DNA from: JBDXHU01 sp039989475
GTDB lineage: Bacteria > Pseudomonadota > Gammaproteobacteria > Pseudomonadales > Halieaceae
DNA length: 64,000 nucleotides
Assembly: GCA_039989475.1 (NCBI GenBank)
Contig: JBDXHU010000002.1
Span: 558,001 to 622,000 of the forward strand
Direction of reading: 5' to 3'
Within the stretch, counting starts at the first letter, position 1. Every line of letters begins with the position of its first letter. The position numbers and the translations under genes are program-made. Under the pieces are notes generated by a model. It searched no databases and was not told the origin of the DNA. It saw only the letters and a program-made list of their open reading frames with translations. This document shows, one piece after another, positions 8,395 through 17,541 of the stretch.

Positions 8395-9441
8395 TTGGAA
8401 TTATTATACGAATACGGCCTGTTCCTGGCCGAAGCAGTCACTATCGTGGTGGCGATCCTGGTCGTGGTAGGCGGTGTGCTTGCCATGGGCCAGCGCAGTC
8501 GCGCTCACGATGAAGGCCATATTGAGATTCGCAAGCTCAATGAGCGCTACCAGAACTTCCGCGAAGCCATGCAACATGCGCTGCTGAGCGACAAGGAATT
8601 AAAAAAGGCGCACAAGACGGAAAAGAAACAGGAGAAATCCGAGGCCAAGGCGCGCAAGCAGCAAGGCGAGCAGGAAGCGCCGGAGCGGCTGCGACTCTAC
8701 GTGCTGGACTTCGACGGCGATATCAAGGCCAGTGCCACAGACCACTTGCGCGAGGAGATCAGCGCCGTGCTGGCCGTCGCCCGCAGCGGTGACGAAATCC
8801 TGCTGCGCCTGGAAAGCGGTGGCGGCATGGTTCACAGTTATGGCCTGGCGGCCAGCCAGTTACAGCGCATTCGTGATGCGGGCATACAGCTGACGGTGGC
8901 GGTGGACAAGGTCGCTGCCAGTGGTGGCTACATGATGGCCTGCGTTGCCAACCGCATTGTATCGGCACCCTTTGCAGTGATCGGTTCTATTGGCGTGCTG
9001 GCGCAAATCCCCAATTTCCATCGGCTGCTGCGCAAGGCCAACGTTGACTTTGAACAGCTTACCGCCGGCGACTACAAGCGAACCCTGACCATGTTTGGTG
9101 AAAACACGGATGAAGATCGGGCCAAGATGCAGGAAGACCTGGAAGACACACACATCCTGTTCAAGGAGTTTGTCGCCGAGCATCGCTCCCAGGTCACCAT
9201 CGATGATGTTGCCACTGGCGAGGTCTGGTACGGGCAGAGGGCGATGGCCAGGGGCCTGGTCGATGAGCTGCAAACCAGTGACAGTTTTGTCCAGAACTGC
9301 CTGGCCGAGCGCGATGTATTTGAAGTGCGGCATGTGCAGAAAAAGAACTGGCAGGAAAAACTTGGCATGGCGGCGGAGGGTACCGTACAGCGTTCCTTCC
9401 TGAAGCTATGGCAACACAGCTTGCAGCGGCGCCACCACTGA
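8395..9441 (+). CDS. sohB: SohB, inner-membrane signal-peptide-peptidase-like serine protease
   Basis: A 348-residue S49-family protease. One transmembrane segment (FLAEAVTIVVAILVVVGGVLAM) is followed by a basic coiled stretch rich in Lys and Glu (about residues 65-95), then the ClpP-like fold. The Ser-Lys dyad is visible: Ser176 in VAASGGYMMA and Lys228 in GDYKRTLTMFG, the same 52-residue spacing known for E. coli SohB. The start is TTG at 8395 with a strong AGAGGAAG ribosome site just upstream. Family members degrade membrane or signal-peptide fragments in the periplasm, and sohB was found in E. coli as a multicopy suppressor of htrA loss. Confidence 0.93.
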   Translation: MELLYEYGLFLAEAVTIVVAILVVVGGVLAMGQRSRAHDEGHIEIRKLNERYQNFREAMQHALLSDKELKKAHKTEKKQEKSEAKARKQQGEQEAPERLRLYVLDFDGDIKASATDHLREEISAVLAVARSGDEILLRLESGGGMVHSYGLAASQLQRIRDAGIQLTVAVDKVAASGGYMMACVANRIVSAPFAVIGSIGVLAQIPNFHRLLRKANVDFEQLTAGDYKRTLTMFGENTDEDRAKMQEDLEDTHILFKEFVAEHRSQVTIDDVATGEVWYGQRAMARGLVDELQTSDSFVQNCLAERDVFEVRHVQKKNWQEKLGMAAEGTVQRSFLKLWQHSLQRRHH

Positions 9442-9525
9442 TGCCAGTGTTTTGTGTGCTGAGGGTACCGGACAGAGCAGGGCAAACGCTATAACAATAT
9501 AATTATGTAAAGTGAGGTGGGGCAC

Positions 9526-10716
9526 GTGAAAGGACCTATGGACGGAGTCAGGGTTATCGACCTGGGCACAATGATCGCCGGACCAGCGGCGGCTACCGTA
9601 CTGTGCGACCAGGGCGCCGATGTTATCAAGGTCGAGCCGCCGGGTATGGGGGATTTGATGCGTCACCTGGGCGCCAACCTCAACGGTGTCTCCAGCCTTT
9701 TTCACAACTGTAACCGCGGCAAGCGGTCAATGGTGCTTGACCTGAAGAGTGAGCAGGGGCGCACCCTCCTGCAAGAGCTGGTAGCGGGAGCAGATGTGGT
9801 AGTGGAGAACTTTCGGCCCGGTGTCACCGAACGCCTGGGTATTGATTATCCGGCACTGAGCAAGCACAACCCCGACCTTATCTACCTGTCTGTCTGTGGC
9901 TTCGGCGATCGCGGGCCTATGGCGGGACAAGCCGCCTATGACAATGTCATACAGACATTCGCCGGGGTGGCGCAGAGCCAACCCAGCCGCAGCAGCGGCG
10001 AACCGGAGCTATACCAGCAATTGTTTTGTGACAAGGTAACTGCTCTTACCGGTGCCCAGGCGGTCAGCGCGGCCCTGTTTGCCCGGGAGCGCGGCGCCAG
10101 TGGCCAGCATATACGGCTGTCGATGGCTGATGCGGTCGTCAGTTTTCTGTGGGCTGATGTTGCCGGCACCACCAGCTTTACCGAGCCCGGCGCCCAGCAG
10201 GGTATAAAAATTGGCCAGGGCCTGCGACTGCTGCAATTCAAGGACGGCTACGGCACGGCCTCACCGGTCAATGACAAGCAGTTTCACGGCTTCTGCCGTG
10301 CCTTCGGGGTTGACTCCAGTCATCCGGAGTTGGCCACCGTGGCGGACCGCAATCGCAACACCGACCGCTTGCTGGAGGTTATGGTAGCCGTCAGTGAGGC
10401 GATCCGCAGCTGGCCGGTAGCAGATGCCATCGCGGCACTGGAGGCTGAAGACGTGCCCTGTGCCCAGGCCAATGACCTGGCGGACATGCCCGATCACCCG
10501 CAAATGCAGGCTAACGAGTCATTTGCCCTGATAGCCAATCCGGCAGCCGGTGCCATGGTGGAACCCAACAACCCGGCCAACTTCTCGGCCACCACCAGCG
10601 CACCGCTGCAACCAGCAGCGAGCCTGGGCCAGCACAGCGCTGCGATCCTGGCGGAGTTGGGTAAAACCGAGGTGGAGATCAGCCAACTGCAAGCGGCCGG
10701 CGTCACTAGCGGCTAG
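9526..10716 (+). CDS. Family III CoA-transferase (CaiB/BaiF type), acyl substrate unknown
   Basis: About 396 residues from a GTG at 9526, which has a GAGGTGG ribosome site five bases upstream; GTG 9517 and ATG 9538 are in-frame alternatives. The N-terminus (GVRVIDLGTMIAGPAAATVL, then GADVIKVEPP) and GKRSMVLDLK are family III hallmarks. The catalytic Asp that forms the aspartyl-CoA anhydride aligns to Asp169 in FCDKVTALTGAQ. Such enzymes move CoA between carboxylic acids (for example formyl/oxalyl, carnitine, succinyl/itaconyl). The substrate cannot be read here. Its end overlaps the convergent VOC gene by 11 bases. Confidence 0.88.
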   Translation: MKGPMDGVRVIDLGTMIAGPAAATVLCDQGADVIKVEPPGMGDLMRHLGANLNGVSSLFHNCNRGKRSMVLDLKSEQGRTLLQELVAGADVVVENFRPGVTERLGIDYPALSKHNPDLIYLSVCGFGDRGPMAGQAAYDNVIQTFAGVAQSQPSRSSGEPELYQQLFCDKVTALTGAQAVSAALFARERGASGQHIRLSMADAVVSFLWADVAGTTSFTEPGAQQGIKIGQGLRLLQFKDGYGTASPVNDKQFHGFCRAFGVDSSHPELATVADRNRNTDRLLEVMVAVSEAIRSWPVADAIAALEAEDVPCAQANDLADMPDHPQMQANESFALIANPAAGAMVEPNNPANFSATTSAPLQPAASLGQHSAAILAELGKTEVEISQLQAAGVTSG

Positions 10717-11389
10717 CAGGTTCCAGCAGCAGGGTGGGAATACCCAGGTCGTGACTTTTTACAGTGGCCACCCGCGTGCCCGGCTTACGGCCTGCCCGTA
10801 ACCCTGAGTGCTCGACACCATTAGCATCGAGCGTGGCCAGGGTTAGCTCCAGGTCCGGGCAGAGGAAGGTCAGCCCCCACAAGCTATCGCGCTCTGGTGG
10901 TTGTTCCTGGTTGTGAATAACCTCCAGGGTCAGTTTGCCGCAGCGAAAAAACAGCATGCGGCCGCCCCATTCAGGCACAGACTGGTCCAGGGCCAGGCGC
11001 ATACCGAGGCCGGATTCTCCAAACAGGCGGATACAGTCGTCGGCATCCCTGGTCTGCAATACGATATGGTCGACTCCGAGAATGCCCGTACTGGTGAGGA
11101 TGCCACCGCTACTCACCTCGCGCTGCTGGCTCAGTTGCAGCGCCAGGCCGCGACAGTCCTGCGGCAGGGCAGGGCCTCCCGGCACTGAGCTATCCCGCCA
11201 AAGTGTGAGTTCGCTGATCGCCGCCTCTGTCTGCTTCGCACCGGTGCATAGCTCAATACCAATATTCGATAGTGGCAGGCAGGGCGTCGCCGCAGCGCTG
11301 GAGAATTCCCCGAGCAGAAGCGAGTAATCTGACGTGGCCTTGTCCAGGTCCGGTGCGGCGATGGTCAATTTACTAAAACCGCTAATCAT
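10706..11389 (-). CDS. VOC-superfamily (glyoxalase/bleomycin-resistance fold) protein
   Basis: About 227 residues from ATG 11389, which has GGAG upstream; ATG 11407 is an alternative. Two weakly similar beta-alpha-beta modules fit the VOC fold. The first starts FSKLTIAAPDLDKATSDYSLLLGEF. The second starts GVDHIVLQTRDADDCIRLFGESGLGMRL and ends LTFLCPDLELTLATLDANGVEHS. Members are lyases, dioxygenases, epimerases or binding proteins. The His/Glu metal ligands are incomplete here, so catalysis is uncertain. The gene stands alone between a convergent CoA-transferase and a divergent hydrolase operon. A role with either neighbour is only a guess. Confidence 0.7.
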   Translation of the reverse strand: MISGFSKLTIAAPDLDKATSDYSLLLGEFSSAAATPCLPLSNIGIELCTGAKQTEAAISELTLWRDSSVPGGPALPQDCRGLALQLSQQREVSSGGILTSTGILGVDHIVLQTRDADDCIRLFGESGLGMRLALDQSVPEWGGRMLFFRCGKLTLEVIHNQEQPPERDSLWGLTFLCPDLELTLATLDANGVEHSGLRAGRKPGTRVATVKSHDLGIPTLLLEPASR

Positions 11390-11528
11390 GGAGCGCGTAC
11401 TCCGCATTTAATGGGAATGGAATGTTAACCCAGATCAAAGATATTTCCGGGGGCTAATGAATTATCAGCGATACTGTGCCATATTCCTTGTGCAGAAAAA
11501 AAATGACAAACCAGGGGTAATTGCCACG

Positions 11529-12812
11529 ATGTTACGAAAAACCATGCACCTGTTCTGGGTGAGCTGTTTACTATTGCTACCGGTTGCGCACTCCGCCGCT
11601 GCTGACCAAGCTTATGGCTACCCGCTCACAGATCGCTTCGTCGCGACTGTCGTGGGCACGCCCAAACCGCTCCAGGCCAAGCTGCCTGAGGACATTCCCT
11701 TTCGCAGCAAGCGCATCAAGATCTTTGAGGACCGGGTAACACCTGATGTCCTGGCCTACAACGATGAAATGATGTTCTCTTACGCGCTGCAAAAGGGCGC
11801 CGCGCCGCTCATGTTCCTGATCGCCGGCACCGGTGCTTCACATGAGGGTGGCAAGAACAAGTACATGGCCAGGGCGTTCTATGCCCAGGGCTACCATGTC
11901 ATCTCGCTGTCATCGCCCACCTGGCCTAATTTTGTGGTATCGGCGACCGAAAGCGGGGTACCTGGCCACGTGACCCGCGACGCCCAGGACCTGTACCGAG
12001 CCATGCAGAAAACCTGGAATGAGGTGAAGGGCAGCCGTTCGGCGACCAGCCACTACCTCACCGGTTATAGCCTGGGTGCACTGAATGCGGCATTTGTGGC
12101 GCAGCTGGACGATCAGAAGCAAGTCTTCAATTTCGACAAGGTATTGCTGATCAACCCACCTGTGTCGCTGTATAACTCAATCTCACTGCTCGACCGGATG
12201 GCCGAAAACATCCCCGGTGGCGAGGACAATTTTGGTATTTATTTCAATAACCTGGTGCGCGTTTTTACAGACGTTTATAAGCGTCAGAAGGACGCTGTCG
12301 AGTTCGGCGACGAATTCCTGGTCACCGTGTTCAAGGCCATGCAACCCAAGGATGAGGAACTGGCGGCACTGATCGGCGTGGCCTTCCGCATATCTTCGGG
12401 ATCGATGGTCTTCACCACCGATGTGATGACGGATTTTGGCTTTGTTAAGCCCAAGGGGCTGGTGCTGGGCCGCTATGCGGACCTGACACCCTATCGCCAG
12501 GTCACGGCCCGACTGGGTTTCACGGATTTCTACCATGAGTTTTTCTATCCGTTCTACAAGGATGAATACCCCGGCATGGACCGGGATGCATTCATCAGGA
12601 ACATGAGTTTGCACAGTATCAGGGACTATTTGGCGGGGGCTGACAAAATCTCGGTCATGCACAACGCCGATGACGTTATCCTGGAGCCGGGCGAGATCGA
12701 TTTTTTCACGGAAGTATTCGCTGACCGCGCCAAAATATACCCGGTAGGGGGCCACCTCGGAAATATGGAATATGCCGAGAACACCGCCCACATGATCGGG
12801 GTATTCAAATAA
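11529..12812 (+). CDS. Exported alpha/beta-hydrolase, probable lipase/esterase, upstream of mlaA
   Basis: About 427 residues from ATG 11529. The frame is open to 11457, but ATG 11529 gives a clean signal peptide (MLRKTMHLFWVSCLLLLPVAHSAAA). The fold is suggested by FLIAGTGASHEGGKNKYMARA (an oxyanion/GTG region), the nucleophile elbow GYSLG with Ser near residue 181, Asp in HNADDVI near 380 and His in GGHLGNMEY near 407, a full Ser-Asp-His triad in the right order. The stop codon shares one base with the mlaA start (TAATG), so the two are coupled. A periplasmic lipase or phospholipase serving the same lipid pathway is plausible. No specific family was recognised. Confidence 0.78.
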   Translation: MLRKTMHLFWVSCLLLLPVAHSAAADQAYGYPLTDRFVATVVGTPKPLQAKLPEDIPFRSKRIKIFEDRVTPDVLAYNDEMMFSYALQKGAAPLMFLIAGTGASHEGGKNKYMARAFYAQGYHVISLSSPTWPNFVVSATESGVPGHVTRDAQDLYRAMQKTWNEVKGSRSATSHYLTGYSLGALNAAFVAQLDDQKQVFNFDKVLLINPPVSLYNSISLLDRMAENIPGGEDNFGIYFNNLVRVFTDVYKRQKDAVEFGDEFLVTVFKAMQPKDEELAALIGVAFRISSGSMVFTTDVMTDFGFVKPKGLVLGRYADLTPYRQVTARLGFTDFYHEFFYPFYKDEYPGMDRDAFIRNMSLHSIRDYLAGADKISVMHNADDVILEPGEIDFFTEVFADRAKIYPVGGHLGNMEYAENTAHMIGVFK

Positions 12813-13573
12813 TGAAGAGTTCAACGATGAATAAATGGACCCAAACCACTGCCTGCCTGCTGCTTGTAATGGCTCTCGGCGCCTGTAGCAGCAACCCGGT
12901 GGACACAGCCGCCTATCCAGAACCGGTCTACAGTCATGACCGAATCGTACCGGAGGAATTGAACGATCCGCAGGTAATTTACGACCCCTGGACCGGAATG
13001 AACCGCCGTATTTACAATTTCAACTACCATTTCGACCGCTATGTATTCCTGCCGGTGGTGCGTGGTTACAAGTTTATTACCCCCGACTTCCTGGAAGCAG
13101 GCCTGCACAATTTTTTCAATAATTTCAGGGATGTACGAACACTAGCTAACTCGATACTGCAGCTTTCACCCGACAAAACTGCCCAGGCCGCCGGTCGCGT
13201 AATGGTCAACACCACCATTGGTTTGCTGGGCTTTGTGGATATGGCGAGCAAAATGGACCTGCCAAGGCCCAGCGAGGACTTTGGCCAGACCCTGGGACAC
13301 TATGGGGTCGGCGCGGGCCCGTACCTGGTGGTGCCGTTCCTGGGACCGTCCAATCTGCGCGATGGTTTCGGCCTGATCCCTGACTACCTGCTGCTTAATG
13401 CAGTCCGGGAAGAAGTTCTGGCTGATGACCTGCAGATTCCGGCAGCCTTGCTGGACGCCGTCGACACCCGGGCCAACGTGCCGTTCCGCTATTACGAAAC
13501 GGGTTCCGCCTACGAATACAGCATCGTACGCTGGTTGTACACGACCAAGCGTGAACTCGACGTTGCCAAGTAA
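12812..13573 (+). CDS. mlaA: MlaA (VacJ), outer-membrane phospholipid-transport lipoprotein
   Basis: A 253-residue lipoprotein: signal peptide with lipobox ALGAC, Cys at residue 25, followed by Ser-Ser so likely outer-membrane sorted. MlaA hallmarks are clear: YDPWTGMNRRIYNFNYHFDR, NFFNNFRDVRTLANSILQL, EDFGQTLGHYGVGAGPYLVV and PFLGPSNLRDGFG. MlaA forms a ring in the outer membrane with porins and removes mislocalised phospholipid from the outer leaflet, handing it to MlaC and the inner-membrane MlaFEDB transporter. None of those partners is in the window. Upstream is a secreted hydrolase (one-base overlap); downstream, after 18 bases, a periplasmic binding protein. Confidence 0.95.
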   Translation: MKSSTMNKWTQTTACLLLVMALGACSSNPVDTAAYPEPVYSHDRIVPEELNDPQVIYDPWTGMNRRIYNFNYHFDRYVFLPVVRGYKFITPDFLEAGLHNFFNNFRDVRTLANSILQLSPDKTAQAAGRVMVNTTIGLLGFVDMASKMDLPRPSEDFGQTLGHYGVGAGPYLVVPFLGPSNLRDGFGLIPDYLLLNAVREEVLADDLQIPAALLDAVDTRANVPFRYYETGSAYEYSIVRWLYTTKRELDVAK

Positions 13574-13591
13574 CCCAGGAGATACAGCTCA

Positions 13592-14758
13592 GTGAATTTC
13601 TTTAAAACAGTATTGGTAAGAACACTCACCGCGATAGCACTCCTGCTCGTATTGCCGGCCCAGGCCGCCGATGTCATCAGGGTGGGTACCACCCAGTCCC
13701 TGACCGGGCGCTTCGCCCAGGAGGGCACAGCCCAGCTGGAAGGCCTCAGGATGTGGGTGGACGACATTAACGCCCGCGGCGCCTTGCTGGGCAAGCGAGT
13801 CGAACTGGTGCATTACGACGACCACTCCGATGCAGAGCGGGTGACCTGGCTCTACGGTGAATTGATCAACAAGCACAAGGTAGACCTGCTGATTGGGCCA
13901 TATTCCTCGGAGTTGACCATGGCCGCGAGCGATGTGGCGGAATCCGCCAACTTCCCCATGGTTACTGCGGCAGCCTCTGCTGACCAGATCTGGAATCGTG
14001 GCTATAAAAATATCTTCGGCATTGATACGCCTTCCTCAAACTACATGGATCTGGCGGTATCTGAGGCAGCCGAGCACGGCGCCAAGACAGTAGCCCTGTT
14101 CTATGCCGAGGGAGACTTTGCCGAAGACGTCGCCAAGGGCGTGCGCCGCGAAGCGAAAGAGCACGGCCTTAGAATCATCTTCGATGAGAAGTATTCGCCT
14201 ACAAAGGCTGATTTCGCGCGCCTGGCAGCAAAATTGAAGGCGCTTGATGTGGATATCGTACTGGGCGCTACCTACCTGTCGGATTCCGTGGCCATTGGCA
14301 AGGCCCTGGGGCCGGGCAAGCGCCTGGATGTGGACATGGTAGCCCTGACCGTAGGGCCCGCCTTGCGTGAGTTCCACGACATGCTGGACGGCAATGTAGA
14401 GGGCGTGGTCGGCGTGGTTCAGTGGTTGCGCACCGCGCGGATGCCCAAGGCACAGGATTTCTCCTATCGTTTCCGGCAGATGCACGGCCATAACCCCGCT
14501 GTACATGCCACCATTGGCTACAGCGCAGGGCAGGTGACCGAATCCGCAGTACGCCTGGCGGGAAGCCTGGACAAGAACGCGGTGCGCCAGCAACTGGGTG
14601 AGATGGAGTTCCGTTCCCTGCTGGGCTTTTACAAGGTCGATTCTACAGGCCGCCAGATCGGTAAAACCAACTTCCTGCTGCAATGGCAGGACGATCGTCG
14701 CCGGCTGGTTGCCCCTGACCTGATTGCCGAAAGAAAGCTTATCTACCCACGCCCCTAG
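13592..14758 (+). CDS. ABC-type periplasmic binding protein, branched-chain amino-acid (LivJ/Peripla_BP_6) type
   Basis: A 388-residue exported receptor. It starts with GTG behind a good ribosome site (AGGAGAT). The signal peptide (TLTAIALLLVLPAQAA) is followed by a type I binding-protein fold: IRVGTTQSLTGRFAQEGTAQ, a motif GKRVELVHYDDHSD, then DLLIGPYSSELTMAASDVAE. No permease or ATPase gene is adjacent, so it is an orphan receptor in this window. Its place directly behind the hydrolase and mlaA suggests one transcript and perhaps a ligand connected to lipid turnover; that is inference. A GC-rich hairpin follows the stop codon. Confidence 0.85.
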   Translation: MNFFKTVLVRTLTAIALLLVLPAQAADVIRVGTTQSLTGRFAQEGTAQLEGLRMWVDDINARGALLGKRVELVHYDDHSDAERVTWLYGELINKHKVDLLIGPYSSELTMAASDVAESANFPMVTAAASADQIWNRGYKNIFGIDTPSSNYMDLAVSEAAEHGAKTVALFYAEGDFAEDVAKGVRREAKEHGLRIIFDEKYSPTKADFARLAAKLKALDVDIVLGATYLSDSVAIGKALGPGKRLDVDMVALTVGPALREFHDMLDGNVEGVVGVVQWLRTARMPKAQDFSYRFRQMHGHNPAVHATIGYSAGQVTESAVRLAGSLDKNAVRQQLGEMEFRSLLGFYKVDSTGRQIGKTNFLLQWQDDRRRLVAPDLIAERKLIYPRP

Positions 14759-14767
14759 AAATCACCG

Positions 14768-14794
14768 CTGCGGGGGCCTTCCATGCCCCCGCAG
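14768..14794 (+). terminator. Hairpin after the hydrolase-mlaA-binding-protein operon
   Basis: A perfect 10-bp inverted repeat, CTGCGGGGGC and GCCCCCGCAG, with a 7-base loop lies 9 bases after the stop codon. No T-run follows, so it may slow or stabilise the transcript end rather than act as a classical intrinsic terminator. Confidence 0.6.
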
Positions 14795-15331
14795 ACCCTT
14801 ATCCGGCCCCCACACAAAGCTCGAAAGTCTCTAAGGTACAGCTAGAAACCTTCGCAGGTGTATCGATTAAGCGCTTGTAAGTAATACATTAAACGCGACC
14901 TCATCCATTTTCTAGCTCGCTTCTGGCCCGCCTGTCTGCATACCAGGGAAATAGAAGTCGGCCACTGGCCGAATGCCCCCTGGAAGACCTGCTCGTTTAC
15001 CTCATGTATACAGACGCTGTGCATGGGGGCAGTTTATATTTTACATAATATTGCTATTTAAGTATGCGCTAGTGAACCAATAGCCGGCCAACTGCGGAAG
15101 AGGGCGAGGCAACATCTCACTGCAGCACCACAAGAGGCGTCCGGGTACCACATCTGCCGTAGTGTGTACTCACAACGCGCTTCTGTGACAGGAATTTGTG
15201 GCTCCTGTGGTATGCCTGTTGCTATGCTCTGGCTGGGCCTCAGGGATCGATGCCTGCTGTAGCGCTCAACTAACCCAAGGCCACAAGTTGTACCTGGAAT
15301 CGACTTTAGCTACAGCCAGACCGATTCTCAT
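14795..15331. other. Gene-free stretch between binding-protein operon and S1/P1 nuclease gene
   Basis: No protein-like reading frame was recognised; the one 60-codon minus-strand frame (14842-15024) has no recognisable features. An AT-rich patch near 15030-15065 (tttatattttacataata) could hold a promoter. Together with the next two gaps it forms the unusually sparse part of an otherwise tightly packed window. Confidence 0.5.
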
Positions 15332-16159
15332 GTGTGTGACGTATCTCATTGTTTGGAAACGATAATTAGAATACTAGAATTTACATTAATCGTGCTTTTG
15401 TTGGGAGCCATGCCAGCCTGGGCCTGGGGTCCCCAGGGCCACCGCGTGGCTGCCGATCTGGCCAACACACTGCTTACTCCTGAAGCCCGGAACGGCGTAT
15501 CCGCGCTGCTAGGCAAGCAGTCACTGGCCAGCGCTTCGACCTGGGCGGACGAAATGCGCAGCAATCCCTCATCCTTTTGGCAGGAGCAGGCGGGGCCCTG
15601 GCACTATGTGACGGTACCACCAGGAAAAGTGTATGCAGATCTGGTGCCACCCAGGCGCGGTGATGGAATGACCGCGCTGGCCGGATTCTGTGCAATCCTG
15701 CTGGATCCGGGCGCTGCGCGATCGAAACAGCAGCTTGCCCTGCGATTTTCACTGCATATCATCCAGGACCTGCACCAGCCCCTGCATGTGGGAAACGGCA
15801 AGGACCGGGGCGGAAACCGCATCAAAGTCACGGTGAATGGCAAATCCAGCAACCTGCATCGGGTGTGGGACAGTGCCGTTATTTCCCACCAGCACCGCTC
15901 AGACGCCGCCTGGGGGCTTTATTTGGGGCGGCTGCGGTCAGGGCAGGGGGCCTGGCGCGACAACCAGCCGCTACTGTGGATCGCTGAGAGCGCCCGCTTG
16001 CGGGAAGAGATCTATCCTTCCCAGCCACAAATCGACACCGCCTACCTCGACCGCCACGCTCAGGCGGCCGCCCAGCGCCTGCTGCAAGCCGGCATCAGGA
16101 GCGCCGAGTACCTGAATCAGTTATTCGCAGCCCAGCCCTACTGCCCGGCAGGCGAATGA
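15332..16159 (+). CDS. Exported S1/P1-type nuclease
   Basis: A 275-residue zinc-dependent phosphodiesterase of the S1/P1 family, which cleaves single-stranded nucleic acid and has 3'-nucleotidase activity. The signal peptide (FTLIVLLLGAMPAWA) is cleaved so that the mature protein starts WGPQGHRVAADLA; in this family the N-terminal Trp and following His bind zinc. Other ligand motifs are visible: FSLHIIQDLHQPLHVGNGKD with GGNRIKV, and NLHRVWDSAVI. The segment before the hydrophobic core (MCDVSHCLETIIRI) is an odd, poorly basic n-region, so an in-frame TTG at 15353 may be the true start. It stands alone in a sparse region. A phosphorus- or nucleotide-scavenging role is the usual inference. Confidence 0.9.
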   Translation: MCDVSHCLETIIRILEFTLIVLLLGAMPAWAWGPQGHRVAADLANTLLTPEARNGVSALLGKQSLASASTWADEMRSNPSSFWQEQAGPWHYVTVPPGKVYADLVPPRRGDGMTALAGFCAILLDPGAARSKQQLALRFSLHIIQDLHQPLHVGNGKDRGGNRIKVTVNGKSSNLHRVWDSAVISHQHRSDAAWGLYLGRLRSGQGAWRDNQPLLWIAESARLREEIYPSQPQIDTAYLDRHAQAAAQRLLQAGIRSAEYLNQLFAAQPYCPAGE

Positions 16160-16301
16160 ACCAGGAAAACGAGCCGAAACGGCTCTGGAAGACCGCCACC
16201 AAAGCTAAAGTGAATTCTTATGTCTATCCAGAATACTTGCTAGATGTGGCCTTTATCTCACTGTATTTACTACATATTGTTAAAGCTCAAGTAAAGTCTA
16301 C

Positions 16302-16401
16302 CCTGGCGAAAAGAGACCAGGCTGGTGCATAGGCAGACGCCCATGGCGCAAGCCTTGCCATGACCCTGGGCAACTTAGTCGTCAGATGGCCGTAAGCCTA
16401 T
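16302..16401. other. Potential structured RNA element (nested hairpins)
   Basis: A short hairpin CCTGG/CCAGG (16302-16321) is followed by a closing stem ATAGGC (16329-16334) with GCCTAT (16396-16401), which encloses a second hairpin CATGGC (16342-16347) with GCCATG (16357-16362). The arrangement is compact and lies outside any gene. It does not match a riboswitch class known to me, and hairpins of this size occur by chance. Confidence 0.3.
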
Positions 16402-16655
16402 TGTTAGCACGTTTCAAGGAGTTGCCCCCATATTTATCAGGCCTGCAGCAACGGCTGGCGGTCGCTTAATGCCACTATTAGCCACGCCAACCCAGGCACT
16501 AATGATTGGCGCGGCGTGAATCCACCGAGCCGGGTTTAAGTCTCCAGGCGCCTGCCGCTGCAGTCACTAGCGGCCTCGAAGTTGTATTAGGTATTTTTGG
16601 AAACAACATTAAACTATAGATATATCTTATTGTATAAATAGCATTTATTGGCTAG

Positions 16656-17541
16656 TTAAAGTAATTTCTCATTAAAACCCATCCCGATCCAGGGCCAGGG
16701 AGGTCGAGGGGCTCTTCAGCAAACAACGGCGAGCCTGGCGAGAGCGCTCCAGGCGGCCCGAAGGTCGAGTCGAGCTGCAGTCAGCAGCAATGCTGCGGCT
16801 CCAGCTCTTGCGCCTGTAGCCAGCTACTTTTTCGACGACTTTCGCTGAATTAATGCAATCTGAGTCTAAATCCGGCAAATTGCTGCTTAATATCGTTTTG
16901 CTGGCAGCAGCGCGCGCATTCAGGCAAGTGTGGCAGGGCAGGGCGCCAGAGACATGGCTTCACACTGAATTTCCGATCGCTGGCCGTTGAGCTCAAGCCT
17001 GCATGCGGGATGCCAGGGGCACTGATTTCGACTCAAACCGCGCCGTAAAGGGCGCCGGCACAGGCTATAAACTACTTTAAGTTAATCCATTATTTATATT
17101 AGATAAGTATCGTTAGCTATTGTTTATTAAAGAATAGATGGGAGTTAAAGTAGAACATTAACCCTGTTCATCAGTGGGCTCCACCGCATCCCTGGGCCGA
17201 GCCGAAAACACACCTTGAGCTCGCAAGCAGCAATGAACCGACTAATTTGACGTTAGGCGTTAGTCAACACGTTTCCAGATAATCACAGCAATTAACACGA
17301 TTCAATACTCATTTGTGACAACCTTTATCGACGAAGAATAGCCGCCAGAGCCGTTATTACGTTTCGCTCCAGCTAACGCGGATCAAGATCCGCTTCCTGA
17401 TGCCCTGGAAGGCGTAAAGCAGGCTAGAATCATTCTTAACCTTGTCTAGAGTTTACTTTAGATAGATTACAGGAGTGCTTGTAAATGAATTAATTAATCA
17501 ATATTAAAGTAAAATGTGAACTTGGCTCGAAAATACTTTAA
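16656..17541. repeat. Cluster of the octamer TTAAAGTA / TACTTTAA
   Basis: Exact copies lie at 16656-16663 (+), 17073-17080 (-), 17145-17152 (+), 17504-17511 (+) and 17534-17541 (-), with a seven-of-eight match at 17454-17461 (-). Further exact copies are at 18013-18020 (+) and 19497-19504 (-), just outside this span but in the same sparse region. Several form inverted pairs (17073/17145 pointing outward, 17504/17534 pointing inward). They could be binding sites for one regulator. One more copy lies upstream of trxB at 42420-42427. Confidence 0.6.

Noticed and set aside
12183..12824. Long minus-strand frame antisense to the hydrolase gene
   Set aside because: It mirrors a well-supported gene, has no ribosome site and no protein-like motif; GC-rich coding DNA often leaves open antisense frames.
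16302..16420. Cyclic-di-GMP (GEMM) riboswitch
   Set aside because: The short GGCGCAAGCC stretch is reminiscent of the GEMM core, but the conserved CAAACC and GACGCAAAGC elements and the stem order do not match.
16672..16878. 68-codon minus-strand frame in the island
   Set aside because: Arg/Ser-rich with no motif, no ribosome site; could be a decayed gene but cannot be supported.
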